Shown piece after piece: positions 1 to 6,654 of a stretch of 11,417 bases of DNA (the first letter of the stretch is position 1; each line of letters starts with the position of its first letter). Location of the stretch: NCBI GenBank assembly GCA_964476895.1, contig CAYZCS010000030.1, positions 1-11,417 on the forward strand, in the 5' to 3' direction. The stretch is from JALYJZ01 sp964476895 (GTDB lineage: Bacteria; Patescibacteriota; SICC01). A program made the position numbers and the translations under genes. The notes below the pieces were generated by a model. That model was not told where the DNA came from and ran no database searches. It saw only the letters and a program-made list of their open reading frames with translations.

Positions 1-936
1 GACGTGCTCGACCCGGCGCTGCTCCGGCCCGGCCGGTTCGACCGGCGGGTCCTCTTGGATCGCCCGGACGTGAAGGAGCGCAAGCAGATCCTGGAAGTCC
101 ACGCCAAGGGCAAGCCGCTCGAGAAGGGCGTGGACCTGCAGACCGTCGCCAAACAGACGCCCGGGTTCGCCGGTGCCGACCTCAAGAACCTCTTTAACGA
201 AGCGGCGATCCTGACGGCCCGGCGCGACAAGAAGAAGGTCGGACAGGACGAGCTGACCGCGAGCATCGAGAAGGTCATGCTCGGCCCCGAACGCCGGAGC
301 CGTGTGATGAGCGACCGTGAGAAACGGGTGACCGCCTATCACGAAGCGGGACATGCACTGGTCGCGACCTACCTGCCGCGGACCGACCCCGTCCACAAGG
401 TGAGCATCGTCAGCCGCGGGTCGGCCGGCGGCTACACCTGGTACCTGCCGGACGAGGACCGCCTGCTCAATGCCAAACCCGACTTCGAGGACCAGCTCGC
501 GGCGATGCTGGCCGGTAACGCCGCGGAGCGGGAGGTCTTCAAGGAAATCACCACCGGCGCGTCCAGCGACATCCAGAAGGCGACCGACCTTGCCCGCCGG
601 ATGGTCGTCGATTACGGCATGAGCGACAAGCTCGGCCCGGTCGCCTACCGCGAGAAGGAGGAGATGGTCTTCCTCGGACGCGAGCTCCATGAGCAGAAGC
701 ATTACTCCGAGAAGGTCGCGGCGGAGATCGACGCCGAGGTGAAGAAGCTGATCGACGCCGGCTATGCCATGGCACAGTCCACCATCCGTAAGCACCGCAA
801 GAAGCTGGACATGCTCGCCGAGAAGCTGATCAAGGAGGAGACGATCGAAGGCGCGGAGTACGACAAGCTCTTCCCCGATGCCCCGCGGATGAAGGAAGCG
901 AAGAAGGCGAAACGGAAGACCCGATCCCGTGCCTAG
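1..936 (+). CDS. ftsH: ATP-dependent zinc metalloprotease FtsH, 3' part (5' end cut by window edge)
   Basis: Membrane-anchored AAA+ protease that extracts and degrades misassembled membrane proteins and short-lived cytosolic proteins; family members act as hexamers. The first codons read directly into the second region of homology of the AAA module (RPGRFDR at visible residues 9-15, carrying the arginine fingers), so the transmembrane anchor and Walker motifs lie outside the window. A four-helix AAA lid follows, then the M41 peptidase domain. The zinc motif HEAGH is at visible residues 114-118, and the likely third ligand is Asp190 in GASSDIQKAT. The segment GGYTWYLPDEDR is typical of the family. 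The C-terminus ends in a Lys/Arg-rich tail. The stop is 29 bases before murJ on the same strand. Identity is certain. The frame is open at base 1, so the GTG at 4 should not be taken as a start. Confidence 0.97.
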   Translation, partial: DVLDPALLRPGRFDRRVLLDRPDVKERKQILEVHAKGKPLEKGVDLQTVAKQTPGFAGADLKNLFNEAAILTARRDKKKVGQDELTASIEKVMLGPERRSRVMSDREKRVTAYHEAGHALVATYLPRTDPVHKVSIVSRGSAGGYTWYLPDEDRLLNAKPDFEDQLAAMLAGNAAEREVFKEITTGASSDIQKATDLARRMVVDYGMSDKLGPVAYREKEEMVFLGRELHEQKHYSEKVAAEIDAEVKKLIDAGYAMAQSTIRKHRKKLDMLAEKLIKEETIEGAEYDKLFPDAPRMKEAKKAKRKTRSRA

Positions 937-939
937 CGG

Positions 940-945
940 TATACT
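940..945 (+). promoter_or_regulatory. Possible -10 box upstream of murJ
   Basis: TATACT lies between the ftsH stop and the murJ start, 20 bases before the ATG. No good -35 hexamer is found 16-18 bases upstream. If used, the transcript would carry an untranslated leader of about 14 bases containing GGGAG. Weak call, based on the -10 match only. Confidence 0.35.
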
Positions 946-965
946 AAGGCCATCGCCGGGAGCGT

Positions 966-2609
966 ATGGTCACACAAACGATACAAACCGCTAATCACGT
1001 CGGCCGACAGGTCCGGAGTACGATCCGGCGGTTCTTCGGGTTCTCCACCAGCGTCGGCGGCGCGGCGGCGCTGCTCGGCATCGCGTACTTCGTGAGCCGG
1101 CTCCTGGCCCTGGTCCGCGACCGCATCCTGGCCACCGGATTCGGTGCCTCGGCGGAGCTCGACGTCTACTTCGCCGCGTTCCGGATTCCCGACTTCCTGT
1201 TCAACGTCCTGATCTTCGGCGCGATCTCGGCCGCGTTCATTCCCGTCTTCGCCGGCTACCTCGCGAAGAAACAGAAGCGGGTCGCCGACCGGGTCGGGTC
1301 GACGGTACTGACCGCGGCGACCATCCTGCTGCTTCTCACGGCCGGCCTCGCCTGGATTTTCGCGCCGCAGATCGCCCCGCTCGTGGCACCGGGCTTCACC
1401 GGCGAGCAACTCGGCCAGGTCACCGACCTCACCCGCGTGATGCTCCTTTCGCCGATCTTCTTCGGGATCGGCGGCATCTTCGGGAGCGTCCTCCACTCGC
1501 ACCAGCGGTTCCTCGCCTATGCGACCGCGCCGCTCCTCTATAACCTCGGCATCATCGGCGGTGCGCTCGCGGCGCCGCAGCTGGGCCTGATCTACCTTGC
1601 CTGGGGTGTCGCGGCCGGCGCGTTCCTCCAGATGCTGATCCAGCTGATCGCCGGGCTCCGCACCGGCTTCTCGTTCCGGCCGTCGCTGCACCTCCGCCAT
1701 CCCGGCGTGCGCCGCATCTTCTGGCTGATGATCCCGACCACGATCGGTGCGGGGATCCTCCAGATCAATTACCTGGTGGAGACGATCGTCGCCTCGACGC
1801 TCCAGCACGGCGCGCTCTCGCAGTTCTTCCTCGCGACCAGCCTTTCGATGGTGCCGGTCTCGGTGGTCGGCGCGAGCTTCGCCACGGCGGTGTTCCCGGT
1901 GCTCGCCAAAGCCGCCTCGACCAGGCAGACGGGCCTCTACGTGGAAAGCCTGGTGACGGTGATCCGGAAGATCCTCTTCGTGATCATCCCGGTGAGCATT
2001 GCGATCATGCTCCTCCGTGCCCAGATCGTCCGACTGGTCTACGGTGCCGGCCAGTTCGACTTCGAGGACACACGGTTCGTGACCAGCATCCTCGGCATCC
2101 TGGCCGTAAGCCTGTTCGCCCAGGCACTGATCCCGCTGCTCTCGAAGGCGTTCTACGCGATCCGGAACACCAAGACGCCGGTAGTGATCGCCGGTATCTC
2201 GATGCTCGTGAACGTATCCCTGGCGTTCCCGCTGGCCTCGCAGCTCGGGGTGGTCGGCCTGGCGGTCGCGTTCTCGTTCGCGTCGATCATCCAGCTGGCG
2301 CTGCTGTTCTTCTTCCTCTCCGGCAAGATCCCCGCGATCGAGGACCGGTCAATGCTGTCTGCCATCACCAGGATCGTGTTCTGCTCGCTTGTGGCCGGGG
2401 CGGCGATCTACGGCACGCTCTACGGGGTGGCCTACCTGATCGAGGACATCCAAAGCACCCAGACCGTGGCCTTCTTCTTCATCCAAGCCTCGCTTGCCTC
2501 GCTGGTCGGTGCCGGCGTCTACCTGATGCTCGCCTTCGCACTGAAGCTCCCCGAGGCCCGGCTGCTGATTCTCCGCGCCCGTCACCCGCTTTCCGCGGAC
2601 GACTACTAG
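966..2609 (+). CDS. murJ: MurJ/MviN-family lipid II flippase
   Basis: 547-residue integral membrane protein of the MOP superfamily (MurJ/MviN), predicted to flip the peptidoglycan precursor lipid II across the cytoplasmic membrane. The hydrophobic pattern fits about 14 membrane helices after a 30-residue basic N-terminal segment. Family hallmarks are visible near the N-terminus: FVSRLLALVRD (residues 42-52), ELDVYFAAFRIPD (64-76) and GAISAAFIPVF. By-eye alignment with E. coli MurJ equates Arg18, Arg24 and Asp39 with Arg45, Arg51 and Asp66. The positions of Arg52 and Arg270 instead hold Phe79 and Ser292, so two cavity arginines are missing (see findings). GGGAG lies only three bases before the ATG, which is tight, but no other in-frame Met is close. 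It follows ftsH by 29 bases. The length is normal for the family. Flippase activity is inferred from the family. Confidence 0.93.
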   Translation: MVTQTIQTANHVGRQVRSTIRRFFGFSTSVGGAAALLGIAYFVSRLLALVRDRILATGFGASAELDVYFAAFRIPDFLFNVLIFGAISAAFIPVFAGYLAKKQKRVADRVGSTVLTAATILLLLTAGLAWIFAPQIAPLVAPGFTGEQLGQVTDLTRVMLLSPIFFGIGGIFGSVLHSHQRFLAYATAPLLYNLGIIGGALAAPQLGLIYLAWGVAAGAFLQMLIQLIAGLRTGFSFRPSLHLRHPGVRRIFWLMIPTTIGAGILQINYLVETIVASTLQHGALSQFFLATSLSMVPVSVVGASFATAVFPVLAKAASTRQTGLYVESLVTVIRKILFVIIPVSIAIMLLRAQIVRLVYGAGQFDFEDTRFVTSILGILAVSLFAQALIPLLSKAFYAIRNTKTPVVIAGISMLVNVSLAFPLASQLGVVGLAVAFSFASIIQLALLFFFLSGKIPAIEDRSMLSAITRIVFCSLVAGAAIYGTLYGVAYLIEDIQSTQTVAFFFIQASLASLVGAGVYLMLAFALKLPEARLLILRARHPLSADDY

Positions 2610-2681
2610 GTACCCCGACCGGCGTGGCCGCCTACCGTTCGGCCATCGCGGCGCTTTCGGCTACCATGGAAGAGAACGCCC

Positions 2682-4751
2682 ATGGCACGGAGAACCGCAA
2701 AACGCACACGAAGCAGGAAGCCGGCCCGCTCGCGATCGCGGCGGACGAAGCCGGAACCGAAGCAGCCGCTTCTGGAGCCGGAAACGGCCCGCCGGGTGAC
2801 CGGCGTATTGTTGCTGGCCTTTGCGGCGGTGCTCGCGTTCGCCCTGGTCGGTACCGGCGGCCCCGCCGGCTCCGCGTTGGCGCTTTGGGGCACGCAGGCG
2901 ATCGGCGTCTCGGCCTGGCTGCTGCCTCCGGCCGCGGCGTATGCCGGTTACCGGCTGTACCGGCATGAGTCGCTGCCGCGGCATACGGTCGTCGGATTCG
3001 TGATATCGCTCGTCGCGCTGGCCGCATTGCTGCATCTCTTCGTGAAGGTGGACGAGCTCGAAGTCGCCCTGCGCGGCGAGTTCGGCGGCCTTCTCGGCTA
3101 CGCGTTGACCGAGACCGCGGCCTACGCGGTCGGCGGATTGGTGGCGCTGATCGTCTTCGCGGCGCTGTTCGCGGTGGGGCTGCTCGTGATGACCAACCGT
3201 AAGCGTGCCGACGATTCGGTGATTCCCCAGCGCCCAGAACCCGCCGTTGTCCCCCGCCGTGAGCCGGTCCGCTCTTCGGCGGCGCCTCCGGCACCGAAAC
3301 CGCGCTCGGCCGGGGATCCCGCGCCGGCGGCCGATTTCACGCCGCGGGTCGTGGACGCGGCCTGGGAACCGCCCCCGTTCTCGCTGCTCTCGGACGACAC
3401 CTCGGAGGCGGATGCCGGCGATACCCGGCACATGGCGACGATCGTCGAACGAACGCTTGCGAACTTCAACATCGAGGCGAAGGTCGAGGGTGCCCGGGTC
3501 GGTCCGACCGTCACGCAGTTCGAGCTCCGGCCGGCACCCGGCGTGAAGGTCACCGAGATCACGCAGCGCACCAACGACCTGGCCCTGGCCCTGGCGGCCC
3601 ATCCGATCCGGATCCAGGCACCGATTCCCGGCAAGTCGTCGGTCGGCGTGGAAGTACCGAACCGGAAGGCTGCGACGGTGCGGCTGCGCCAGCTCTTCGA
3701 GACGAATCAGTTCAAGAAGGGCGGCGCGCTGCCGCTGGCGCTCGGCCTCGACGTGTCCGGTCAGCCGGTGGTGACGGACCTCTCGGCGATGCCGCACCTC
3801 CTGATCGCCGGACAGACCGGTTCGGGAAAGTCCGTGGCGATCAACGCGATCCTGATGAGCCTGCTCTTCACGCACTCGCCGAAGCACCTGCGCTTGTTGC
3901 TGGTCGACCCGAAACGCGTGGAGCTTACCAACTACAACGACATCCCGCACTTGCTCGCCCCGGTGATCGTCGACCCGCCGAAGGTGGTCAACGCGTTGAA
4001 GTGGGTGGTATCCGAGATGGAACGCCGCTACCAGGTGTTCCAGGAGGCCGGCGCGCGGAACATCATCGAATACAACAAGGCGCACAAGAAGGAGGAGATG
4101 CCGTACCTGGTGATCGTGATCGACGAGTTGGCCGACCTGATGCAGGTGTCCGGCAAGGCGGTGGAGGGCGCCGTCACGAGGATCGCGCAGTTGGCCCGGG
4201 CGACCGGCATCCACCTGATCATCGCGACGCAGCGCCCGAGCACGAACGTGATCACCGGCGTGATCAAGGCAAACTTCCCGAGCCGGATCGCGTTCGCGGT
4301 AAGCTCGCTGGTGGACTCGCGAGTGATCCTGGATTCCGGCGGTGCGGATAAGCTGCTCGGCAAAGGCGACTCGTTGATGATGACGGCGAACACGCCGCAG
4401 CCGGTCCGGGTACAGGGGGCGTACGTCGAGACCCGCGAGGCGAACCAGCTGACCGACTTCCTCAAGGGCAAGGGCAAGCCGGTGTATGAGGAGTCGGTGA
4501 CGGAGCGGCCGGCCACCGGTGCCGACGGCGGCGGGGACGGCGAGGGTTCCGACGACCCGATGTACGAGGAGGCCAAGGCGGAGGTGCTCCGGGCGAAGAA
4601 AGCCTCGACGTCATACCTCCAGCGGCGGCTCCGGATCGGCTACGGCCGTGCCGCCCGGCTGATCGACGCGCTTGAGGAGAACGGCGTGATCGGCCCCGGC
4701 GAGGGCGCGAAGCCGCGGCAGGTGCTGGTGGACGCCGAGGAATCGGAATAG
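2682..4751 (+). CDS. ftsK: DNA translocase FtsK/SpoIIIE
   Basis: Septal DNA pump that moves chromosome ends through the closing division site. The 689 residues are at the short end for the family because the long linker of E. coli FtsK is missing. Order: basic N-terminus; four membrane helices (about 37-60, 66-93, 100-125 and 147-172); a Pro/Ala-rich linker; a RecA-like motor with Walker A GQTGSGKS at 377-384 and Walker B VIVIDE at 477-482, followed by the ATQRPSTNVITG segment; and a C-terminal winged-helix gamma domain (about 627-687, containing YLQRRLRIGYGRAARLID) that in relatives reads orienting DNA motifs. The start is supported by GGAAGAG seven bases upstream. The stop codon TAG is embedded in a TAGAAT hexamer that may be the -10 box for the next gene. 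Identity is certain from the motor and gamma domains. Confidence 0.97.
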   Translation: MARRTAKRTRSRKPARSRSRRTKPEPKQPLLEPETARRVTGVLLLAFAAVLAFALVGTGGPAGSALALWGTQAIGVSAWLLPPAAAYAGYRLYRHESLPRHTVVGFVISLVALAALLHLFVKVDELEVALRGEFGGLLGYALTETAAYAVGGLVALIVFAALFAVGLLVMTNRKRADDSVIPQRPEPAVVPRREPVRSSAAPPAPKPRSAGDPAPAADFTPRVVDAAWEPPPFSLLSDDTSEADAGDTRHMATIVERTLANFNIEAKVEGARVGPTVTQFELRPAPGVKVTEITQRTNDLALALAAHPIRIQAPIPGKSSVGVEVPNRKAATVRLRQLFETNQFKKGGALPLALGLDVSGQPVVTDLSAMPHLLIAGQTGSGKSVAINAILMSLLFTHSPKHLRLLLVDPKRVELTNYNDIPHLLAPVIVDPPKVVNALKWVVSEMERRYQVFQEAGARNIIEYNKAHKKEEMPYLVIVIDELADLMQVSGKAVEGAVTRIAQLARATGIHLIIATQRPSTNVITGVIKANFPSRIAFAVSSLVDSRVILDSGGADKLLGKGDSLMMTANTPQPVRVQGAYVETREANQLTDFLKGKGKPVYEESVTERPATGADGGGDGEGSDDPMYEEAKAEVLRAKKASTSYLQRRLRIGYGRAARLIDALEENGVIGPGEGAKPRQVLVDAEESE

Positions 4752-4777
4752 AATGACCCGTTAGCTCCGGACTAACG
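4749..4777 (+). promoter_or_regulatory. Possible -10 box and leader hairpin before gene A
   Basis: TAGAAT (4749-4754) resembles a -10 box and overlaps the ftsK stop; no convincing -35 was found. Immediately downstream, CGTTAG (4759-4764) pairs perfectly with CTAACG (4772-4777) around a seven-base loop. Comparable hairpins precede the leaders of genes B and C, which suggests this one is functional rather than chance. Confidence 0.4.
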
Positions 4778-4782
4778 AACGA

Positions 4783-4804
4783 ACCTTCGAAAGAAAGGAA
4801 CATC
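4783..4804 (+). repeat. Conserved small-gene leader, copy 1 (before gene A)
   Basis: First of four near-identical leaders, ACCTTCGAAAGAAAGGAA followed by four bases and the ATG. It contains the AAAGGAA Shine-Dalgarno core at normal spacing. The match to copies 2-4 extends well beyond a ribosome binding site, so it reflects common ancestry or a shared regulatory role. It also fixes the start of gene A. Confidence 0.8.
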
Positions 4805-5062
4805 ATGCCGCTTTGGGGTATTGTCATCTGCATCATCGCCGGCGCACTCGTTTTGTGGTTTCTCTGGTTCGTTCTCGATGGTGATGCGAACTGGCTCCTG
4901 AGCATGATCGCGAGCGCTGGGATCGGAGCAGCGATTACCGAATGGGTGATCGAGCCCGATGTGTTTTTCCTGACGTTTCTCTGGGTCAGTGCTGCGGTGA
5001 TGGTAGTGTCGTTCCTGGTACTGCTCGCGGCCGCGATCGCTCTTGGCGAGATACCTGATTAG
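4805..5062 (+). CDS. Small membrane protein, unrecognised (gene A)
   Basis: I do not recognise this 85-residue protein. It is almost entirely hydrophobic: helix 1 at about 3-25, a second moderately hydrophobic stretch at about 30-47 and a long hydrophobic segment at about 53-80. Two acidic patches, DGDAN and EWVIEPD, separate them. It has no Cys motif, no obvious signal peptidase site and no charged C-terminal domain. The start is set by the shared leader (copy 1). It sits 53 bases after ftsK and 77 bases before gene B and is probably co-transcribed with B up to the terminator at 5619. Base composition is visibly more AT-rich than ftsK. It could be a toxin-like, immunity or accessory membrane peptide; nothing in the sequence decides between these. 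Confidence 0.75.
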   Translation: MPLWGIVICIIAGALVLWFLWFVLDGDANWLLSMIASAGIGAAITEWVIEPDVFFLTFLWVSAAVMVVSFLVLLAAAIALGEIPD

Positions 5063-5072
5063 ATGCAGGACC

Positions 5073-5106
5073 ATGAGCTAGCGGCTTCGTGCTGCTACTT
5101 GCTCAT
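5073..5106 (+). promoter_or_regulatory. Leader hairpin before gene B
   Basis: ATGAGC (5073-5078) pairs with GCTCAT (5101-5106), and the adjoining TAGC (5079-5082) pairs with GCTA (5094-5097), giving ten base pairs with a three-base bulge. It ends ten bases before leader copy 2, comparable in position with the hairpins before genes A and C. Seen in the sequence; any regulatory role is inferred. Confidence 0.5.
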
Positions 5107-5116
5107 CAGTCATCGA

Positions 5117-5139
5117 ACCTTCGACAGAAAGGAACATCA
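5117..5139 (+). repeat. Conserved small-gene leader, copy 2 (before gene B)
   Basis: ACCTTCGACAGAAAGGAA followed by CATCA and the ATG at 5140. It matches copies 1 and 3 almost exactly. It decides the start of gene B: an in-frame ATG at 5089 lies upstream, inside the hairpin, and has no such signal. Confidence 0.8.
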
Positions 5140-5580
5140 ATGGGTATCAATCGGACGGTTCTCCAGGAGACCCGGGCCAGGAGCGCACAGCCGTGCGCTC
5201 ATCCCAAGACCACCACGATCGCCCGGGAGGTGGTACGGCGCGTCGAGAAAGGCGGTGGTGACATCGGTACGCTCAGTGGGTATGCCGGGCGCCACGAGCC
5301 GCTCTGGTGCCTCGACTGCGGTCACACCTTGACCGCTGCCGAGGTCGGAGCCGTGCGTCGGCGCACGGCGCGACAGAGGTTTGCGTGGCGGTTGTCCGTC
5401 GCGATCGTCTGCTCGGTCGCCGTCCTGGGGATGGGGTACGTGCTGGGGCAGGGTCTCGACGGCAGCAACTGGGACACCGGCGGTTGGCTCGCGAATTGGT
5501 TCTCCGGCACGCTCTTCCTGGTCATCGCCGCACTGTTCGGCCTGTCGTTGTCCCATGCTTTCGGCTCCCAGCCCGACTGA
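5140..5580 (+). CDS. Small protein with putative zinc-binding N-terminus and two membrane helices (gene B)
   Basis: 146 residues, family not recognised. The N-terminal half is soluble and carries a spaced Cys/His set: Cys19-x-His21, then Cys57-x-x-Cys60-x-His62 in WCLDCGH. This resembles a zinc ribbon or other four-ligand zinc site. A basic stretch (RRRTARQRF, about 73-81) leads into membrane helix 1 (about 82-104), a short Gly/Trp/Asp-rich loop and helix 2 (about 116-138). The positive-inside rule places the zinc domain in the cytoplasm. The start at 5140 is chosen because the shared leader lies directly before it. The gene is followed after 38 bases by a strong intrinsic terminator, so A-B form a unit. 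Metal binding and topology are inferred from residues only. Confidence 0.72.
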   Translation: MGINRTVLQETRARSAQPCAHPKTTTIAREVVRRVEKGGGDIGTLSGYAGRHEPLWCLDCGHTLTAAEVGAVRRRTARQRFAWRLSVAIVCSVAVLGMGYVLGQGLDGSNWDTGGWLANWFSGTLFLVIAALFGLSLSHAFGSQPD

Positions 5581-5618
5581 ACTCCCAAGAGAGAGCCTTG
5601 CGGGTTCAACGGTAACTG

Positions 5619-5672
5619 CGCCCGGCGAATATCACTGTGTTAATCACACAGCCGACATTCGCCGGGCGTTTT
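5619..5672 (+). terminator. Intrinsic terminator T1 after gene B
   Basis: Perfect 12-base-pair stem: CGCCCGGCGAAT (5619-5630) with ATTCGCCGGGCG (5657-5668), followed by TTTT and then pyrimidines. The loop contains a second stem, CTGTGT with ACACAG, around TAATC. It ends the A-B unit. Stem and loop are closely related to terminator T2 after gene D. It is the first element in the 214-base gap between B and C; the rest of that gap holds the gene C promoter region and leader. Confidence 0.9.
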
Positions 5673-5683
5673 CTCTTCGGATG

Positions 5684-5731
5684 TTGGCTTCAACACGGTA
5701 CCGTACGAGTACAATCAAGGGTACGATTGTA
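5684..5731 (+). promoter_or_regulatory. Gene C promoter region with palindromic operator-like sites
   Basis: A good -10 box, TACAAT (5710-5715), lies 80 bases before gene C. The best -35 candidate, TTGGCT (5684-5689), is 20 bases upstream, longer than ideal. Two palindromes overlap this core: ACGGTACCGT (5695-5704) in the spacer, and TACAATC (5710-5716) paired with GATTGTA (5725-5731) across the -10 and the expected transcription start. The poor -35 with palindromes suggests regulated transcription; that is inference. Confidence 0.5.
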
Positions 5732-5732
5732 A

Positions 5733-5767
5733 GCTAGCGATTCCAGGCTTGATGCCTGCCCGTTAGC
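5733..5767 (+). promoter_or_regulatory. Leader hairpin before gene C
   Basis: Outer arms GCTAGCG (5733-5739) and CGTTAGC (5761-5767) pair with one G-U wobble. Inside, CAGGC (5744-5748) pairs with GCCTG (5754-5758) around TTGAT. It ends six bases before leader copy 3. Structure by inspection; function inferred. Confidence 0.5.
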
Positions 5768-5773
5768 GAACGC

Positions 5774-5794
5774 ACCTTCGACAGAAAGGAAATC
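5774..5794 (+). repeat. Conserved small-gene leader, copy 3 (before gene C)
   Basis: ACCTTCGACAGAAAGGAA, identical to copy 2 over 18 bases, then ATC and the ATG at 5795. The shared upstream CGAACG (also near copies 1 and 4) extends the similarity. Confidence 0.8.
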
Positions 5795-6241
5795 ATGGAT
5801 ATTCTGGACGTAATGCAGTGGCCGGCCGGTCCCGTGCTGTTCATGCTCGCGATTTTCGCGGGGCTGCTGTTCTTCAGCAAAGGATTTCGTGAGGCGGCCT
5901 GGGACACCTTCGCCTGGGTGGTGAATGTGGCAGCGAACGTCATTAGGCCGACGCTCTACATAACCTTCTGGGTCTTCATGATCGGGGCTTTCGGAGCACT
6001 GGGCCTCATGAGCGTCGTTGACCTCGCGCTTCACCAGGAGTTCGTCACGTTGGGTGAGTTCTACGCCAACCCCTGGGAGTATCTGGCTGTCTTAGCAGGC
6101 ATCAGTCTCTTCCTCAGCTTTCTCAGCCTCTTGAGCCAGATCGGCTACTGGCTTGACGGTCGGGATGTCTGGGGCTTCTCGGTTCTGAAGTACTCGAACG
6201 AGAAACGCCAGGGACCTTCGACGGAAAGGAAGTTATGCTGA
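5795..6241 (+). CDS. Three-helix membrane protein, paralogue of the next gene (gene C)
   Basis: 148 residues, family not recognised. Hydrophobic segments lie at about 10-27, 50-75 and 95-118. The loop after helix 1 has a conserved-looking motif, WDTFAWVVNVAANVIRP (36-52). It aligns with residues 36-52 of gene D with Trp36, Phe39, Ala40, Trp41, Val43, Asn44, Val45, Asn48 and Pro52 identical. A second match is L-x-Q-x-x-V-x-x-G-x-x-x-x-x-P (from residue 79), and a third is FSVLKYSN (128-135). The last 13 residues have no counterpart in D: they are encoded by the D leader itself, so the frame appears to run on through the leader and stop just after D starts. Start by leader copy 3. C and D form one unit ending at T2. 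Function unknown. Confidence 0.75.
   Translation: MDILDVMQWPAGPVLFMLAIFAGLLFFSKGFREAAWDTFAWVVNVAANVIRPTLYITFWVFMIGAFGALGLMSVVDLALHQEFVTLGEFYANPWEYLAVLAGISLFLSFLSLLSQIGYWLDGRDVWGFSVLKYSNEKRQGPSTERKLC
6214..6234 (+). repeat. Conserved small-gene leader, copy 4 (before gene D, inside gene C)
   Basis: ACCTTCGACGGAAAGGAA then GTT and the ATG at 6235. It differs from copy 3 by one base in the 18-base core. Unlike the other copies it lies within the end of the upstream coding frame and has no obvious hairpin before it, as expected for an internal, coupled gene. Confidence 0.8.
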
Positions 6242-6645
6242 GTCTTGCGCTGGAGCCTGTCCTTCTCAGCGTGTACGTCTACGCGGTCGCCGTGGGGACG
6301 TACAAGCTGTCTGGCAAGAAATCGATCCGGGACTCGATCTGGAACGTCTTCGCCTGGATGGTGAACGTGGTGACGAACCTCGTTGCTCCGTTCGTCGTTG
6401 GCATGGTGGCCGTAGCGGCTGTCGTGGGTATCGCGATGCCCTTCATGGCCATCGGAGAGTTCATACTCGACCAACGGGTCGTTTGGGTGGGTCAGGTGCT
6501 CACGGATCCCTTGGTCCTGAAGTTCATGGGAACTGTCAGCGCTTGCATCGGGGGATTCATCCTGCTCTTCATTGCAGCGGATCTCACCGATGAGCGATCC
6601 CCATCAGACACCCCATTCTCGGTTCTCGGATACCGGAATCCCTGA
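6235..6645 (+). CDS. Three-helix membrane protein, paralogue of gene C (gene D)
   Basis: 136 residues, family not recognised. Hydrophobic segments lie at about 8-23, 49-73 and 97-115, with the linker motif WNVFAWMVNVVTNLVAP (36-52) and a C-terminal FSVLGYRNP (128-136). Both match gene C at the same positions, so C and D arose by tandem duplication followed by strong divergence of the helices. The start overlaps the end of C by seven bases (ATG at 6235, C stop at 6239-6241), which points to translational coupling and matched production, perhaps of a hetero-oligomer. Nine bases after the stop the T2 region begins. No enzyme motif or catalytic residue is evident, and the function is unknown. Confidence 0.75.
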   Translation: MLSLALEPVLLSVYVYAVAVGTYKLSGKKSIRDSIWNVFAWMVNVVTNLVAPFVVGMVAVAAVVGIAMPFMAIGEFILDQRVVWVGQVLTDPLVLKFMGTVSACIGGFILLFIAADLTDERSPSDTPFSVLGYRNP

Positions 6646-6654
6646 CCATCATGT

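Noticed and set aside
933..1808. A 291-codon minus-strand frame opposite murJ
   Set aside because: Low-complexity charged translation (Arg/Glu/Asp-rich), the typical antisense shadow of a hydrophobic gene; it has no ribosome site or domain.
2661..4214. A 517-codon open frame on the minus strand opposite ftsK
   Set aside because: It lies entirely within the secure ftsK gene, is rich in Arg/His/Gly/Asp as expected from antisense reading of GC-rich codons, and has no recognisable domain.
5690..6034. Minus-strand frames opposite genes C and D
   Set aside because: The plus-strand frames have conserved leaders, paralogous proteins and terminators; the minus frames have none of these.
4783..6234. 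The four leader repeats as a CRISPR array or integron cassette sites
   Set aside because: Spacing is irregular, each copy sits directly before a start codon, and no spacer pattern, cas gene, integrase or attC-type core (GTTRRRY) was seen.
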